DNA from: Candidatus Paceibacterota bacterium
GTDB lineage: Bacteria > Patescibacteriota > Minisyncoccia > Phycocordibacterales > CAINVO01
Assembly (NCBI GenBank): GCA_028714275.1
Contig: JAQTMP010000020.1
Span: forward strand, 1-13,059
DNA length: 13,059 bases
Reading direction: 5' to 3'
Of this stretch, positions 1 to 10,184 are shown in pieces. Position 1 is the stretch's first letter. The number at the start of each line of letters is the position of its first letter. Position numbers and translations under genes: made by a program. The notes under the pieces were generated by a model. That model worked only from the letters and a program-made list of their open reading frames with translations, was not told the origin of the DNA and made no database searches.

Positions 1-447
1 TTTTCAATCGGCAGTATTGTCTTGAAAAGGCTTTTGCTTTCATCCAATGGGGAAAATTCCCAGTACGCTTTTTATGCGGCTGACTCGGCAGGTGAATGTG
101 CTTTGTATTGGGATCGCAATGCTACCACTACCAGTACGGGGAGTGCTTTTGCCACATCCTCTACTTCAGTTGCGGGGCAGGATTTTTTACCTACTATCAA
201 TTGCAACAACACGCCAGTGACTACTTGGGTGACTGGCTCTGACGCCACTTTTGCTGACACGGTTTTTTATGTACCGCTGAGCCCGACTACTTGTGGTTTT
301 GTGACCGTGCACCGCACTTCGGCAGTCACGACTGTGGATGCCCGCGGGTATAATGCTCCTTTCAGTCAGGCGTTGAATGGAAATAAAGGTGGGTGTGATA
401 CCACCAATCCTCGCGCAGTAGAGCGTGGGCTGTTGATTACATTCTAA
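1..447 (+). CDS. Pilin/PilX-like surface protein, 3' part
   Basis: The reading frame is open from base 1 to the TAA at 445-447, so this is the C-terminal part of a gene that begins before the window. A TTG at 22 could serve as a start but is probably internal. The segment LLLSSNGENSQYAFYAADSA followed by GECALYWD resembles what follows the N-terminal membrane helix in small pilin/PilX-like proteins that I associate with Parcubacteria. The pilin helix itself would be upstream. The rest is Thr/Ser/Ala-rich and has several Cys (CNN, TTC, GGCD), as expected for an exported protein. By family resemblance it is a type IV pilus-associated or pseudopilin-like protein; the exact role is unknown. Confidence 0.6.
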   Translation, partial: FSIGSIVLKRLLLSSNGENSQYAFYAADSAGECALYWDRNATTTSTGSAFATSSTSVAGQDFLPTINCNNTPVTTWVTGSDATFADTVFYVPLSPTTCGFVTVHRTSAVTTVDARGYNAPFSQALNGNKGGCDTTNPRAVERGLLITF

Positions 448-457
448 CTTGTCAACC

Positions 458-487
458 TTTTCACTAAGATTAAAAAGATGTTAATAT
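458..487 (+). promoter_or_regulatory. Probable promoter, leaderless start at 494
   Basis: TTTTCA (458-463), an 18-nt spacer and TAATAT (482-487). The expected transcription start, 7 nt after the -10 box, falls on the ATG at 494. No Shine-Dalgarno sequence is visible before that ATG. Confidence 0.5.
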
Positions 488-493
488 GTCGAC

Positions 494-4637
<4,144 letters not shown>

Positions 4638-4763
4638 ATAGTGAAGGGATTTCTAGGTAGTTTTTTTATCGGTATGTAATATAAGACATATTTTTTATGC
4701 TTTATGTTACATATTGAGAAAAAGGCGTACTCAAAATTGCGAGTCTTCGAGCGCTTTAGTGAG

Positions 4764-4792
4764 AAAGGTTGTGGATTTTCTCCAAAACCTTT
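4764..4792. repeat. 29-bp interrupted palindrome upstream of gatC
   Basis: AAAGGTTGTGGA and TCCAAAACCTTT flank a TTTTC loop, and 11 of 12 positions pair. The right arm runs into the -35 box of the gatC promoter (4790-4795). It could be an operator, or a weak terminator for ligA, though only three T follow the stem. Confidence 0.5.
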
Positions 4793-4818
4793 ACACAAAG
4801 CCGTTTTCGCACTACACT
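4790..4818 (+). promoter_or_regulatory. gatC promoter, leaderless
   Basis: TTTACA (4790-4795), exactly 17 nt, TACACT (4813-4818). The predicted start is about 4825, one base before the gatC ATG at 4826. The only purine-rich motif (AGGA, 4822-4825) touches the ATG and cannot be a spaced ribosome binding site, so leaderless translation is likely. Confidence 0.65.
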
Positions 4819-4825
4819 TACAGGA

Positions 4826-5146
4826 ATGATTACCAAAAATGACATTGAAAAGCTGGCCTCTCTTGGTCGGGTCAAGCTTGTCGAAAGTGAAAAGGAATCT
4901 TTTGCCACTGAGATTGATGCCATACTCGGCTACGTCGGAGAGATTCAAAAAGTCACGGCTTCAGATGTGCAGGTTGCCACTCATTCAGAGCTGGTATATC
5001 CTCATCGCAATATTATGCGTGAAGACTCGCCTCGTACCATCGATGCTAAAAAAGAAACGGCCAGCGGAAAATATTCAGAGGATTTATTGACTTCATCCCC
5101 CGACCGTGACGGGCAGTATATAAAAGTAAAGAAAATTTTAGGGTAG
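4826..5146 (+). CDS. gatC: Aspartyl/glutamyl-tRNA amidotransferase subunit C
   Basis: A 106-aa small subunit of GatCAB, which converts misacylated Glu-tRNA(Gln) and/or Asp-tRNA(Asn) to the amidated forms. GatC stabilises GatA and bridges GatA and GatB. The N-terminus ITKNDIEKLASLGRVKLVES is the typical GatC helix. FATEIDAILGYVGEIQKV and the Asp/Arg-rich middle (HRNIMREDSPR) fit, and the tail SSPDRDGQYIKVKKIL resembles the usual end of the family. The frame stays open upstream to an ATG at 4769, but start 4826 gives the normal length, matches the family N-terminus and agrees with the promoter. gatA follows after 11 nt, so the two are co-transcribed. gatB is not in the window. Confidence 0.92.
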   Translation: MITKNDIEKLASLGRVKLVESEKESFATEIDAILGYVGEIQKVTASDVQVATHSELVYPHRNIMREDSPRTIDAKKETASGKYSEDLLTSSPDRDGQYIKVKKILG

Positions 5147-5149
5147 GTG
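5145..5149 (+). promoter_or_regulatory. Shine-Dalgarno site of gatA
   Basis: AGGTG, 8 nt before the gatA ATG and overlapping the gatC stop. It is one of the few clear ribosome binding sites in the window and serves an operon-internal gene, in contrast to the leaderless first genes. Confidence 0.6.
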
Positions 5150-5157
5150 TCATTTTT

Positions 5158-6651
5158 ATGAAAAATCTCGCTCAACTGACCATCACAGAAGCTATTAAGA
5201 TGCTCCGCTCTGGAGAGACTACTTCGCGGGCTATAACAGAAGCCTGCTTGAAAGAGATCACTGAACGCAATGGAGAAATCAATGCCTATCTCGAAGTCTT
5301 TGAAGACGCCCTTGCCCAGTCAGATGCTGCAGATGCCAGACTCAAAGCAGGAGAAGGAGTGGATAAAAAAACCGGAGAGATGTGCTTGCCGCTCCTTGGT
5401 ATTCCACTTGCCATCAAAGATAATATTTTAATCAAAGGACGTCGGGCCGGGGCGGCTTCAAAAATCCTTGAGGGATATATTGCTCCATACAATGCGACGG
5501 CTATTTCAAAACTGATTGATCAGGGCGCTGTTTTTATGGGTAGAACCAATATGGATGAGTTTGCCATGGGTGGATCGACAGAAAATTCTGCATATGGCCC
5601 AACCAAAAATCCGCATGACTTATCTCGTGTTTCCGGCGGATCATCGGGTGGTTCCGTGGCCGCGGTGGCTATGCACGGATGCCTTGCAGCCATTGGCTCA
5701 GATACAGGAGGGTCGGTCCGCCAGCCAGCCAGCTTTTGCGGAATGGTTGGCCTCAAGCCTACCTACGGCAACGTTTCTCGCCATGGCTTAATGGCCATGG
5801 GTTCTTCACTTGATGTGATTGGTCCAGTAGCCAAGTCTGTCGAAGACGCTAAAATTATTTATGATGTGATCAAGGGCCATTGTGAAATGGACAGCACTTC
5901 TTTGCCGGATATTTTAAATGAAGCTTCAAACAAAAATTCTCAAAAAGGATCGCCCGCCAAAAAAATGACTCTTGGCATTGTGCCAGAACTCATGAATATG
6001 GGAGGCATTGACCCTGGGGTGTCCGAAAATTTTAAAAATACAGTCGAAGCTTTAAAAAAGATGGGCCACACAATAGTAGATATAAGTTTGCCAAACATAG
6101 GTCATTCATTGCCTGTGTATTATATTGTCATGCCAGCCGAGGTTTCTTCCAACATGGCTCGCTTTGATGGCATGAAATTTGGCCAACGTGTAGAAGGGGA
6201 CAATCTTTTGGCGGATTATATGAATACTCGCGGACAGCTTTTAGGTAAAGAAGTGCGTCGGCGTATCATCCTCGGGACATATGTTTTGTCCGCCGGTTAT
6301 GCCGATGCCTACTACAACAAAGCTCAGTCCGTGCGCCGTCTGATCGCGGCTGATTTTGAAAGAGCTTTTCAGACAGTCGAGGCTATCCTTACCCCGACTG
6401 CTCCGACCCCCGCTTTTTTGATTGGTGAAAAATCAAACGATCCCCTTCAAATGTATCTTGCCGATATATTCACGGTGACAGCCAATCTGGTAGGCGTCCC
6501 AGCCATGTCAGTGCCCACTGGAGAGGTGGCGGTGACAAATGCTGATGGATCAAAGGCCAATCTCCCTCTAGGGATCCAGATCACGGCGCCTCATCGCGGA
6601 GAAGAAGCCCTTTTTGCTCTTGGTATGGACATAGAAAAACTGCTAAAATAG
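5158..6651 (+). CDS. gatA: Aspartyl/glutamyl-tRNA amidotransferase subunit A
   Basis: A 497-aa glutaminase subunit of GatCAB. It hydrolyses glutamine to supply ammonia for tRNA-dependent amidation of Glu/Asp in the cytoplasm. It shows the amidase-signature fold with the catalytic Ser-cisSer-Lys triad: K87 in IPLAIKDNI, S162 in GGSSGGS and S186 in GSDTGGSVRQPA, with the same 24-residue Ser-Ser spacing as known GatA. Other hallmarks are GRTNMDEFAMGGSTENSAYG, GLKPTYGNVSRHGL and the late LTPTAPTPAF, plus NLVGVPAMSVPTG. Length is normal and no residues appear to be missing. It is translated from a clear SD 11 nt after gatC. The downstream gene is unrelated, so gatB must be elsewhere in the genome. 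Confidence 0.96.
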   Translation: MKNLAQLTITEAIKMLRSGETTSRAITEACLKEITERNGEINAYLEVFEDALAQSDAADARLKAGEGVDKKTGEMCLPLLGIPLAIKDNILIKGRRAGAASKILEGYIAPYNATAISKLIDQGAVFMGRTNMDEFAMGGSTENSAYGPTKNPHDLSRVSGGSSGGSVAAVAMHGCLAAIGSDTGGSVRQPASFCGMVGLKPTYGNVSRHGLMAMGSSLDVIGPVAKSVEDAKIIYDVIKGHCEMDSTSLPDILNEASNKNSQKGSPAKKMTLGIVPELMNMGGIDPGVSENFKNTVEALKKMGHTIVDISLPNIGHSLPVYYIVMPAEVSSNMARFDGMKFGQRVEGDNLLADYMNTRGQLLGKEVRRRIILGTYVLSAGYADAYYNKAQSVRRLIAADFERAFQTVEAILTPTAPTPAFLIGEKSNDPLQMYLADIFTVTANLVGVPAMSVPTGEVAVTNADGSKANLPLGIQITAPHRGEEALFALGMDIEKLLK

Positions 6652-6675
6652 GTCATAAAGTAACACCCAAAAATT

Positions 6676-6681
6676 TATAAA
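6676..6681 (+). promoter_or_regulatory. -10 box for the 6687 gene
   Basis: TATAAA within an A/T-rich stretch, ending 6 nt before the ATG at 6687. No good -35 box is visible. The spacing again implies a leaderless mRNA. Confidence 0.4.
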
Positions 6682-6686
6682 ATAAA

Positions 6687-7472
6687 ATGGCAGATCCAAA
6701 AGCAAAAGGAGGCAAACCAAAAGGCAAGCCTGCTCCAGAATCAAGCGGCGGCCCCAAAGGACTGGAAATAGTTTTTTGGGTTATTTTAGCCGGTTTTATC
6801 TTGCTGACAGTGGTCCCTTTTCTGCTCTCTCAAATTTTTGGAACACAAACAGGGACGCAGGCAGCGCCACAAATTATTGGCTACGATGTCAGTGGCCAAC
6901 CTATTTTTTCAAACCCCGCGGCTACTTCTACTATTTCAGCTGGCTTGGCCAATTTTCAGTCAGAAGTGGCCCATGTTTTTTATAGTATTGTAAATACTCT
7001 TCACTTTTTGGCTATCTTTTTTTCCTTTCTTTTTATCTTGGGTATTTTTTATACCAAATTTGAGCTTTCGGAAGTCAACAGAAAAAAAGCCCTTCAAGCC
7101 AAAACAGAAGAAGTGGTCTCAGCCGTCCCTTTTGCAGAAGCTGCTGACAAACCATACTTAAATGAACGCTGGCAGAAAGTGCTGGATCATAGCGAGTCTG
7201 TCAGTCCAGGGGATTGGCGTCTGGCTATTATTGAGGCAGATATTTTGCTCGAGGAAATGTTGGAGCATATGGGTTATCAAGGAGAAAGTATTGGAGACAA
7301 GCTCAAACAGATCAACCCAAGCGAATTTTTGACGCTCAACAATGCTTGGGAAGCCCACAAAGTGCGCAATGCTATCGCTCATGAGGGCATCTCTTTTTCT
7401 TTGACCAAGGATGTTGTCCGACAAACTATTCAAAATTACCGCAAGGTTTTTGAAGAATTTTACTATATTTAG
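6687..7472 (+). CDS. Two-TM membrane protein with HEPN-like cytoplasmic domain
   Basis: A 261-aa protein not assigned to a named family. The first 25 residues are Lys/Gly/Pro-rich. A first membrane helix spans about 26-50 (IVFWVILAGFILLTVVPFLL) and a second about 96-122. The short loop between them is Thr/Gln/Ser-rich and probably external. The C-terminal half is helical and soluble: EADILLEEMLEHMGY, then AWEAHKVRNAIAHEG, then a final helix VRQTIQNYRKVFEEFYY. R227-N-A-I-A-H232 matches the HEPN signature Rx4-6H, the catalytic motif in HEPN RNases, although some HEPN domains are non-enzymatic. Presence of the fold is inferred from this motif and the helical pattern. Its stop codon overlaps that of the convergent gene on the other strand. 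Confidence 0.65.
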   Translation: MADPKAKGGKPKGKPAPESSGGPKGLEIVFWVILAGFILLTVVPFLLSQIFGTQTGTQAAPQIIGYDVSGQPIFSNPAATSTISAGLANFQSEVAHVFYSIVNTLHFLAIFFSFLFILGIFYTKFELSEVNRKKALQAKTEEVVSAVPFAEAADKPYLNERWQKVLDHSESVSPGDWRLAIIEADILLEEMLEHMGYQGESIGDKLKQINPSEFLTLNNAWEAHKVRNAIAHEGISFSLTKDVVRQTIQNYRKVFEEFYYI

Positions 7473-8164
7473 CATTTAATTTTCGTGACATTTTTACCAA
7501 TAAAAGAAAGAGAACCCATTATTCGACGTCTCAGTTCTGTCCCTTTTCGCACCTTTATTCTTAACGTTCCAAAATATTTTTCTGAATCGGGGTATATTTT
7601 TTTTGAAACAGTTTTAATAAAACTTGTTTTGGTAAACTGTTCCCTGTCTATTTTTGCAGAATGAGACCAGAAGTTAATTATTTCAACTTCTCTGTCTCTA
7701 TGTATTTGATTGATACTGACTCTCGCTATGAAATCCTTTTGTTCTATAGCATAGATTTTCTTAAACCATTCAAGGATCACAGAAATAATGACCGGGTCAC
7801 TATTGGTAAAACCAGTCTCGTCACTTCCTTTTTTGTAACCCTCTGCCCAATAGAGCCCCAACCCTAGGATAAATAAATCTCTGCTATTAAGAATTCCTAC
7901 ATCTCCCTGACCTTTATGGAGCATCCTTTTTATATTATCCAGCCTAATCTTTCTTTGTTTCTCAGCTTGTCTAAGTGATCCAATATAAGCCTTCGTTCTT
8001 CCTTCCTTCGCTAATTCTTTTTGCTGAGAAGAGGTAAGGATTATGTCACGACACCAATAGCTTACGGTACTTTTATTACTATTTAGATTTCTTGCTATGG
8101 TAAGGATACTCATACCTCTTCGTCTTAGATTTCGAGCTTGTTCGCGCGCATAAATATTTGTCAT
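7469..8164 (-). CDS. HTH + LAGLIDADG-like endonuclease-type protein (paralog 1)
   Basis: A 231-aa protein. An N-terminal helix-turn-helix (about 8-40: NLRRRGMSILTIARNLNSNK, then STVSYWCRDI) is followed by a basic linker and a single motif LFILGLGLYWAEGYKKG (Y105-G109), which I read as a diverged LAGLIDADG helix with Glu in the acidic position. The C-terminal half (IYAIEQKDFIARVSINQ, TKTSFIKTVSKKIYP, YFGTLRIKVRKGT) aligns throughout with the gene at 8674-9357, and YWAEG lies at the same residue numbers in both. Single-motif LAGLIDADG proteins act as homodimers; nuclease activity here is inference. The ATG at 8164 is chosen because homology begins there; the frame continues to 8395 but would run antisense through the tRNA-fMet 5' exon. 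Its TAA overlaps the stop of the convergent gene at 6687-7472. Confidence 0.72.
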   Translation of the reverse strand: MTNIYAREQARNLRRRGMSILTIARNLNSNKSTVSYWCRDIILTSSQQKELAKEGRTKAYIGSLRQAEKQRKIRLDNIKRMLHKGQGDVGILNSRDLFILGLGLYWAEGYKKGSDETGFTNSDPVIISVILEWFKKIYAIEQKDFIARVSINQIHRDREVEIINFWSHSAKIDREQFTKTSFIKTVSKKIYPDSEKYFGTLRIKVRKGTELRRRIMGSLSFIGKNVTKIKC

Positions 8165-8177
8165 ATGGTTTAAAGGT

Positions 8178-8183
8178 ATTATA
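8178..8183 (-). promoter_or_regulatory. -10 box for the minus-strand HTH/LAGLIDADG-like gene
   Basis: On the minus strand TATAAT reads from 8183 to 8178, with a predicted start near 8171, about 7 nt before the ATG at 8164. The -35 box is weak. It lies back to back with the tRNA-fMet promoter. Confidence 0.45.
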
Positions 8184-8209
8184 CACATAACCCTATGTAC
8201 AAAACCATA

Positions 8210-8238
8210 TTGACCTTGAAAGAGATGTTTGTTACTAT
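8210..8238 (+). promoter_or_regulatory. Promoter of tRNA-fMet
   Basis: TTGACC (8210-8215), exactly 17 nt, TACTAT (8233-8238). The predicted start is about 8245, leaving a leader of about 22 nt before the tRNA at 8267, which RNase P would remove. Confidence 0.65.
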
Positions 8239-8266
8239 ATAGCTCTCTTCCAATAGAGAAATAAGT

Positions 8267-8586
8267 AGCGGGGTAGAGAAGCAGTAACTCGAGAGGCTCA
8301 AACGGGCTCGCCGAACAGCAATGATCGGCGGAATACTCATCAAATTCGGTGAAACCTTCCCGTGTCGCAGGATACGAATGGCAATACCGAGCCAAGTCTG
8401 CATAAGGTTTTTTTTAAATCATATGTTTAAAGGTGTAGAGACTAGACGGTGAGCACCCCATGTGGGTGAAGGTATAGTCCAGATTACAAAATCATTTTTT
8501 CAGATTTACTCTTGATTGAATGATGCGGCGAAAGCCGTGGTGGCAAGCATAACCTCTAGGCCTCGGTGCAATTCCGAGCCCCGCAA
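8267..8586 (+). tRNA. Initiator tRNA-fMet (CAT), interrupted by a group I intron
   Basis: The two exons are 8267-8298 and 8548-8586. Joined, they give acceptor AGCGGGG/CCCCGCA, D-stem GAG/CTC, anticodon stem AGAGG/CCTCT with loop CTCATAA (anticodon CAT, split between 8298 and 8548), variable AGGC, and T-stem CTCGG/CCGAG. The unpaired A1-A72 end and the GG/CC at the base of the anticodon stem are initiator traits; the third usual G:C (29-41) is A:U here. Oddities: the D-loop has a single G where G18-G19 is normal, 13 and 22 are A-A, and the T-loop is TGCAATT with G at position 55. The 3' CCA is not encoded. It should supply the start tRNA for translation once the intron is removed. Confidence 0.88.
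8299..8547 (+). ncRNA. Group I intron (IC3-like) in the tRNA-fMet anticodon loop
   Basis: About 249 nt and without an ORF. The catalytic core is recognisable: P3 CTCATC (from about 8337) with GGTGAG (8448-8453), P4 TTCGGT/ACCGAG, the J/Q region ending GAGCCAAG, the R element AGAGACTAGACGG (8437-8449), P8 CACCC/GGGTG (8454-8466) and the S element AAGGTATAGTCC (8469-8480), whose TAGTC pairs with GACTA to form P7. P2 is CGCCGA/TCGGCG (8310-8336). A CGGC-GAAA-GCCG hairpin (8526-8537) with a GNRA loop lies near the 3' end, in the P9 region. The 5' exon ends in U33 and the intron ends in G (8547), as group I splicing requires. P1 is weak: a four-pair GGCT/GGCT helix with U-G at the splice site. The core closely resembles cyanobacterial tRNA introns from memory. 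Confidence 0.9.
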
Positions 8587-8596
8587 CAAGAAGGAG

Positions 8597-8629
8597 AAAG
8601 ACGAGCAATATTTTGTTGCTCGTCTTTTT
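8597..8629 (+). terminator. Rho-independent terminator after tRNA-fMet
   Basis: A perfect 12-bp stem AAAGACGAGCAA/TTGCTCGTCTTT with a 7-nt loop, ending in a run of five T. It separates tRNA-fMet from the next unit. Confidence 0.8.
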
Positions 8630-8635
8630 CTTATC

Positions 8636-8663
8636 TTTACAAACATTGTCTAGTATATATAAT
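8636..8663 (+). promoter_or_regulatory. Promoter for the 8674 gene and tRNA(CAT)
   Basis: TTTACA (8636-8641), 16 nt, TATAAT (8658-8663). The predicted start is about 8670, four bases before the ATG at 8674. No SD is present. Transcription from here would continue into the tRNA at 9348. Confidence 0.65.
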
Positions 8664-8673
8664 ATATACCTAT

Positions 8674-9357
8674 ATGGCTAAGTTCGATTTGAAACTCCAA
8701 GCTTTGAAACTCAGGAAGAAGGGTTATTCTATAAAAGACATAGCCGTGCGTTTAAAAGTATCTAAAAGCTCAGCAAGTGTCTGGTGTTCCGATATTATGC
8801 TCACCTCTGCGCAAAGAAGTTTTTTAGCAAAGAAAGCACACAATGCCGGATTGAAAGGAAGAATGATGGGAGCACAGGCTAATAAAAACAAGAAAATAGA
8901 AAATATAAAAAAATATGAGAAGATAGGTGGAAAATATATAGGTAAAATCTCTAAAAGAGAAAGGACTCTCATTGCAGTCGCCCTTTATTGGGCTGAAGGA
9001 TCAAAGAAAGACGGTCCATTTAGTTGTGTGAATTCAGACCCTTGGATGATTAAAATTATATATAGATGGCTTCGTGAGGATTTGGATGTCCAAAAGAAAG
9101 ATTTTGTCATAAGGGTTGCCATTAATCTTTCACACAAGGTTAGGATAGGGGATGTTTTGAAGTTTTGGTCTAATCTGTTAGACTTACCGCGTGAGTTTTT
9201 TAAGCCAACTTCTTTTATAAAAACAACTCAGAAGAAGGTGTACCAAAATCACAATACTTATTACGGTACCCTTATTTTAAGGGTTAGAAAGAGTACCAAT
9301 TTAAAGTATAGGATGCTAGGATTGATTGAAGGTATAAAAACAAATTTGTCGGAGTAG
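8674..9357 (+). CDS. HTH + LAGLIDADG-like endonuclease-type protein (paralog 2), ends inside a tRNA
   Basis: A 227-aa basic protein, paralog of the gene at 7469-8164. Helix-turn-helix at about 10-41 (LKLRKKGYSIKDIAVRLKVS, KSSASVWCSDI), a Lys-rich linker, the motif LIAVALYWAEGSKKDG (YWAEG 105-109), then DVQKKDFVIRVAINLSHKVR, KPTSFIKTTQKKVY and YYGTLILRVRKSTNLKYRML. It probably binds and cuts DNA as a homodimer; this is inferred from the LAGLIDADG-like helix. The frame is open upstream to 8566, but the start at 8674 matches the paralog and the promoter. The last codons (TCG GAG TAG) lie in the tRNA acceptor strand, and the stop is tRNA positions 8-10. The gene is visibly more A/T-rich than ligA or gatA, suggesting transfer. 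Confidence 0.75.
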   Translation: MAKFDLKLQALKLRKKGYSIKDIAVRLKVSKSSASVWCSDIMLTSAQRSFLAKKAHNAGLKGRMMGAQANKNKKIENIKKYEKIGGKYIGKISKRERTLIAVALYWAEGSKKDGPFSCVNSDPWMIKIIYRWLREDLDVQKKDFVIRVAINLSHKVRIGDVLKFWSNLLDLPREFFKPTSFIKTTQKKVYQNHNTYYGTLILRVRKSTNLKYRMLGLIEGIKTNLSE

Positions 9358-9422
9358 CTAAACTGGTTAAAGCACCACACTCATAAAGTGGAGATTTGTG
9401 GGTTCGATCCCCACCTCCGACA
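9348..9422 (+). tRNA. tRNA-Met (elongator) or tRNA-Ile2, anticodon CAT
   Basis: A 75-nt cloverleaf: acceptor GTCGGAG/CTCCGAC, T8-A9, D-arm GCTA/AAGC with a GG-containing loop, anticodon stem CCACA/AGTGG with loop CTCATAA (CAT at 9382-9384), T-arm GTGGG-TTCGATC-CCCAC, discriminator A at 9422. A31-A39 and A13-A22 are mismatched. CCA is not encoded. CAT with a paired acceptor end excludes the initiator. Elongator Met and lysidine-modified Ile cannot be told apart from sequence alone. The first 10 nt overlap the 3' end of the upstream ORF. Confidence 0.88.
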
Positions 9423-9455
9423 CAAAAATAGTGGCCACTTTTCGTGGCTGTACGC

Positions 9456-9484
9456 GACTCTCTGCGTATGCTAGAGTCTTTTTT
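9456..9484 (+). terminator. Terminator after tRNA(CAT)
   Basis: Stem GACTCT/AGAGTC with an inner GC/GC pair and a short loop, followed by TTTTTT (9479-9484). It ends 2 nt before the ATG of the next gene, and its right arm carries that gene's -10 box. Confidence 0.65.
9469..9477 (+). promoter_or_regulatory. Extended -10 of the 9487 gene, inside the terminator
   Basis: TGCTAGAGT fits TGnTAnnnT. The predicted start is about 9484, 3 nt before the ATG at 9487. The box overlaps the 3' arm of the preceding terminator hairpin. Confidence 0.4.
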
Positions 9485-9486
9485 AG

Positions 9487-10113
9487 ATGGCATCTTTTAC
9501 AGTTTCCTTAATTATGGCTAGAAATCCAAGTCTCGAAAAAAACAGGCCGTCTATTGATGGCCCTGGCAGTGAATTTATTTGTCAGAACAATTATCTGCAG
9601 ACGATTGCCAAAGCGGGTGGACTGTTAAACGTCCAGAATTGGCCGATGGTCGTGTATTTTTTGGCTTTTGAGTTTGTGTGCCATCACTGGGCCGAATTGA
9701 AAAGGCCAAAGGAGGCTGTGATTGTATACAAGGATGGACACATCCTCGCTCACCAAATCGCGGCCTTTGCGGAAATCCAAACCCTCTCGGTCAACAATCT
9801 CGCCGGCTTTAAACATCTGAAGGCTCCAGTCATTTTGTTTGGTCTTAACATGCAGGATGTTAGAGCAATATTTTTTAAATTGTCAGCGGAGAACCTGCTC
9901 ACAAAACTAAATATTTCTCTGGTCGGAGTGCTTTGCCTCGACATGGACTCTACCTGGCGCCGGACCTTTTCGGATTTGGCAGCCATAGACATTAAAGAAG
10001 TTCACATCATCGCCTTGTGTCAGGGAGAGCAAAAAACTTTCAAGATGGGTTTTCTGAAAAGACTGCTCTGCTCGCTCAAAGGTGGCTTTCTTCGGTTTGG
10101 GGAGCAATGGTAG
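9487..10113 (+). CDS. Hypothetical protein, 208 aa
   Basis: I do not recognise this protein. It has no signal peptide. A hydrophobic stretch near residues 55-65 (MVVYFLAFEFVCHHW) looks like a buried helix rather than a membrane anchor. Alternating hydrophobic strands and helices (EAVIVYKDG, APVILFGL, NISLVGVLCLDMD, EVHIIALC) suggest a cytosolic alpha/beta fold, possibly Rossmann-like. No catalytic motif stands out. Start 9487 fits the extended -10 box; the in-frame ATG at 9514 (MARNPS) would give 199 aa. It is closed by a strong terminator and faces the convergent lipoprotein gene. Confidence 0.7.
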   Translation: MASFTVSLIMARNPSLEKNRPSIDGPGSEFICQNNYLQTIAKAGGLLNVQNWPMVVYFLAFEFVCHHWAELKRPKEAVIVYKDGHILAHQIAAFAEIQTLSVNNLAGFKHLKAPVILFGLNMQDVRAIFFKLSAENLLTKLNISLVGVLCLDMDSTWRRTFSDLAAIDIKEVHIIALCQGEQKTFKMGFLKRLLCSLKGGFLRFGEQW

Positions 10114-10128
10114 TTTGCTGGAAATTAT

Positions 10129-10167
10129 AAAACCGCGGGGTAGGACTTTGTCCCCGCGGTTTTTTTG
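10129..10167 (+). terminator. Strong terminator between convergent genes
   Basis: A 12-bp stem AAAACCGCGGGG/CCCCGCGGTTTT with an 11-nt loop (10141-10151), then a T run to 10167. The A-rich left flank gives a shorter T run on the other strand, so it may also serve the minus-strand gene ending at 10185. Confidence 0.88.
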
Positions 10168-10184
10168 TTTGGTCCTTGCGACTA

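Noticed and set aside
22..24. TTG at 22 as the true start of the first protein
   Set aside because: The frame is open to base 1 and the protein would lack the membrane helix expected of its family.
4769..4825. Longer gatC from the ATG at 4769
   Set aside because: Adds 19 residues unlike any GatC, overlaps the palindrome and promoter, and makes the protein longer than the family norm.
8165..8395. N-terminal extension of the minus-strand HTH/LAGLIDADG-like ORF up to 8395
   Set aside because: It would run antisense across the tRNA-fMet 5' exon and promoter, has no counterpart in the paralog, and a TATAAT lies just before the ATG at 8164.
8566..8673. Upstream extension of the 8674 ORF (from a GTG at 8566)
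   Set aside because: It covers the tRNA-fMet 3' exon and a terminator hairpin; homology to the paralog begins at 8674.
9603..9680. Transmembrane segment in the 208-aa hypothetical protein
   Set aside because: The hydrophobic run is short and interrupted by polar and His residues; a buried helix is more likely.
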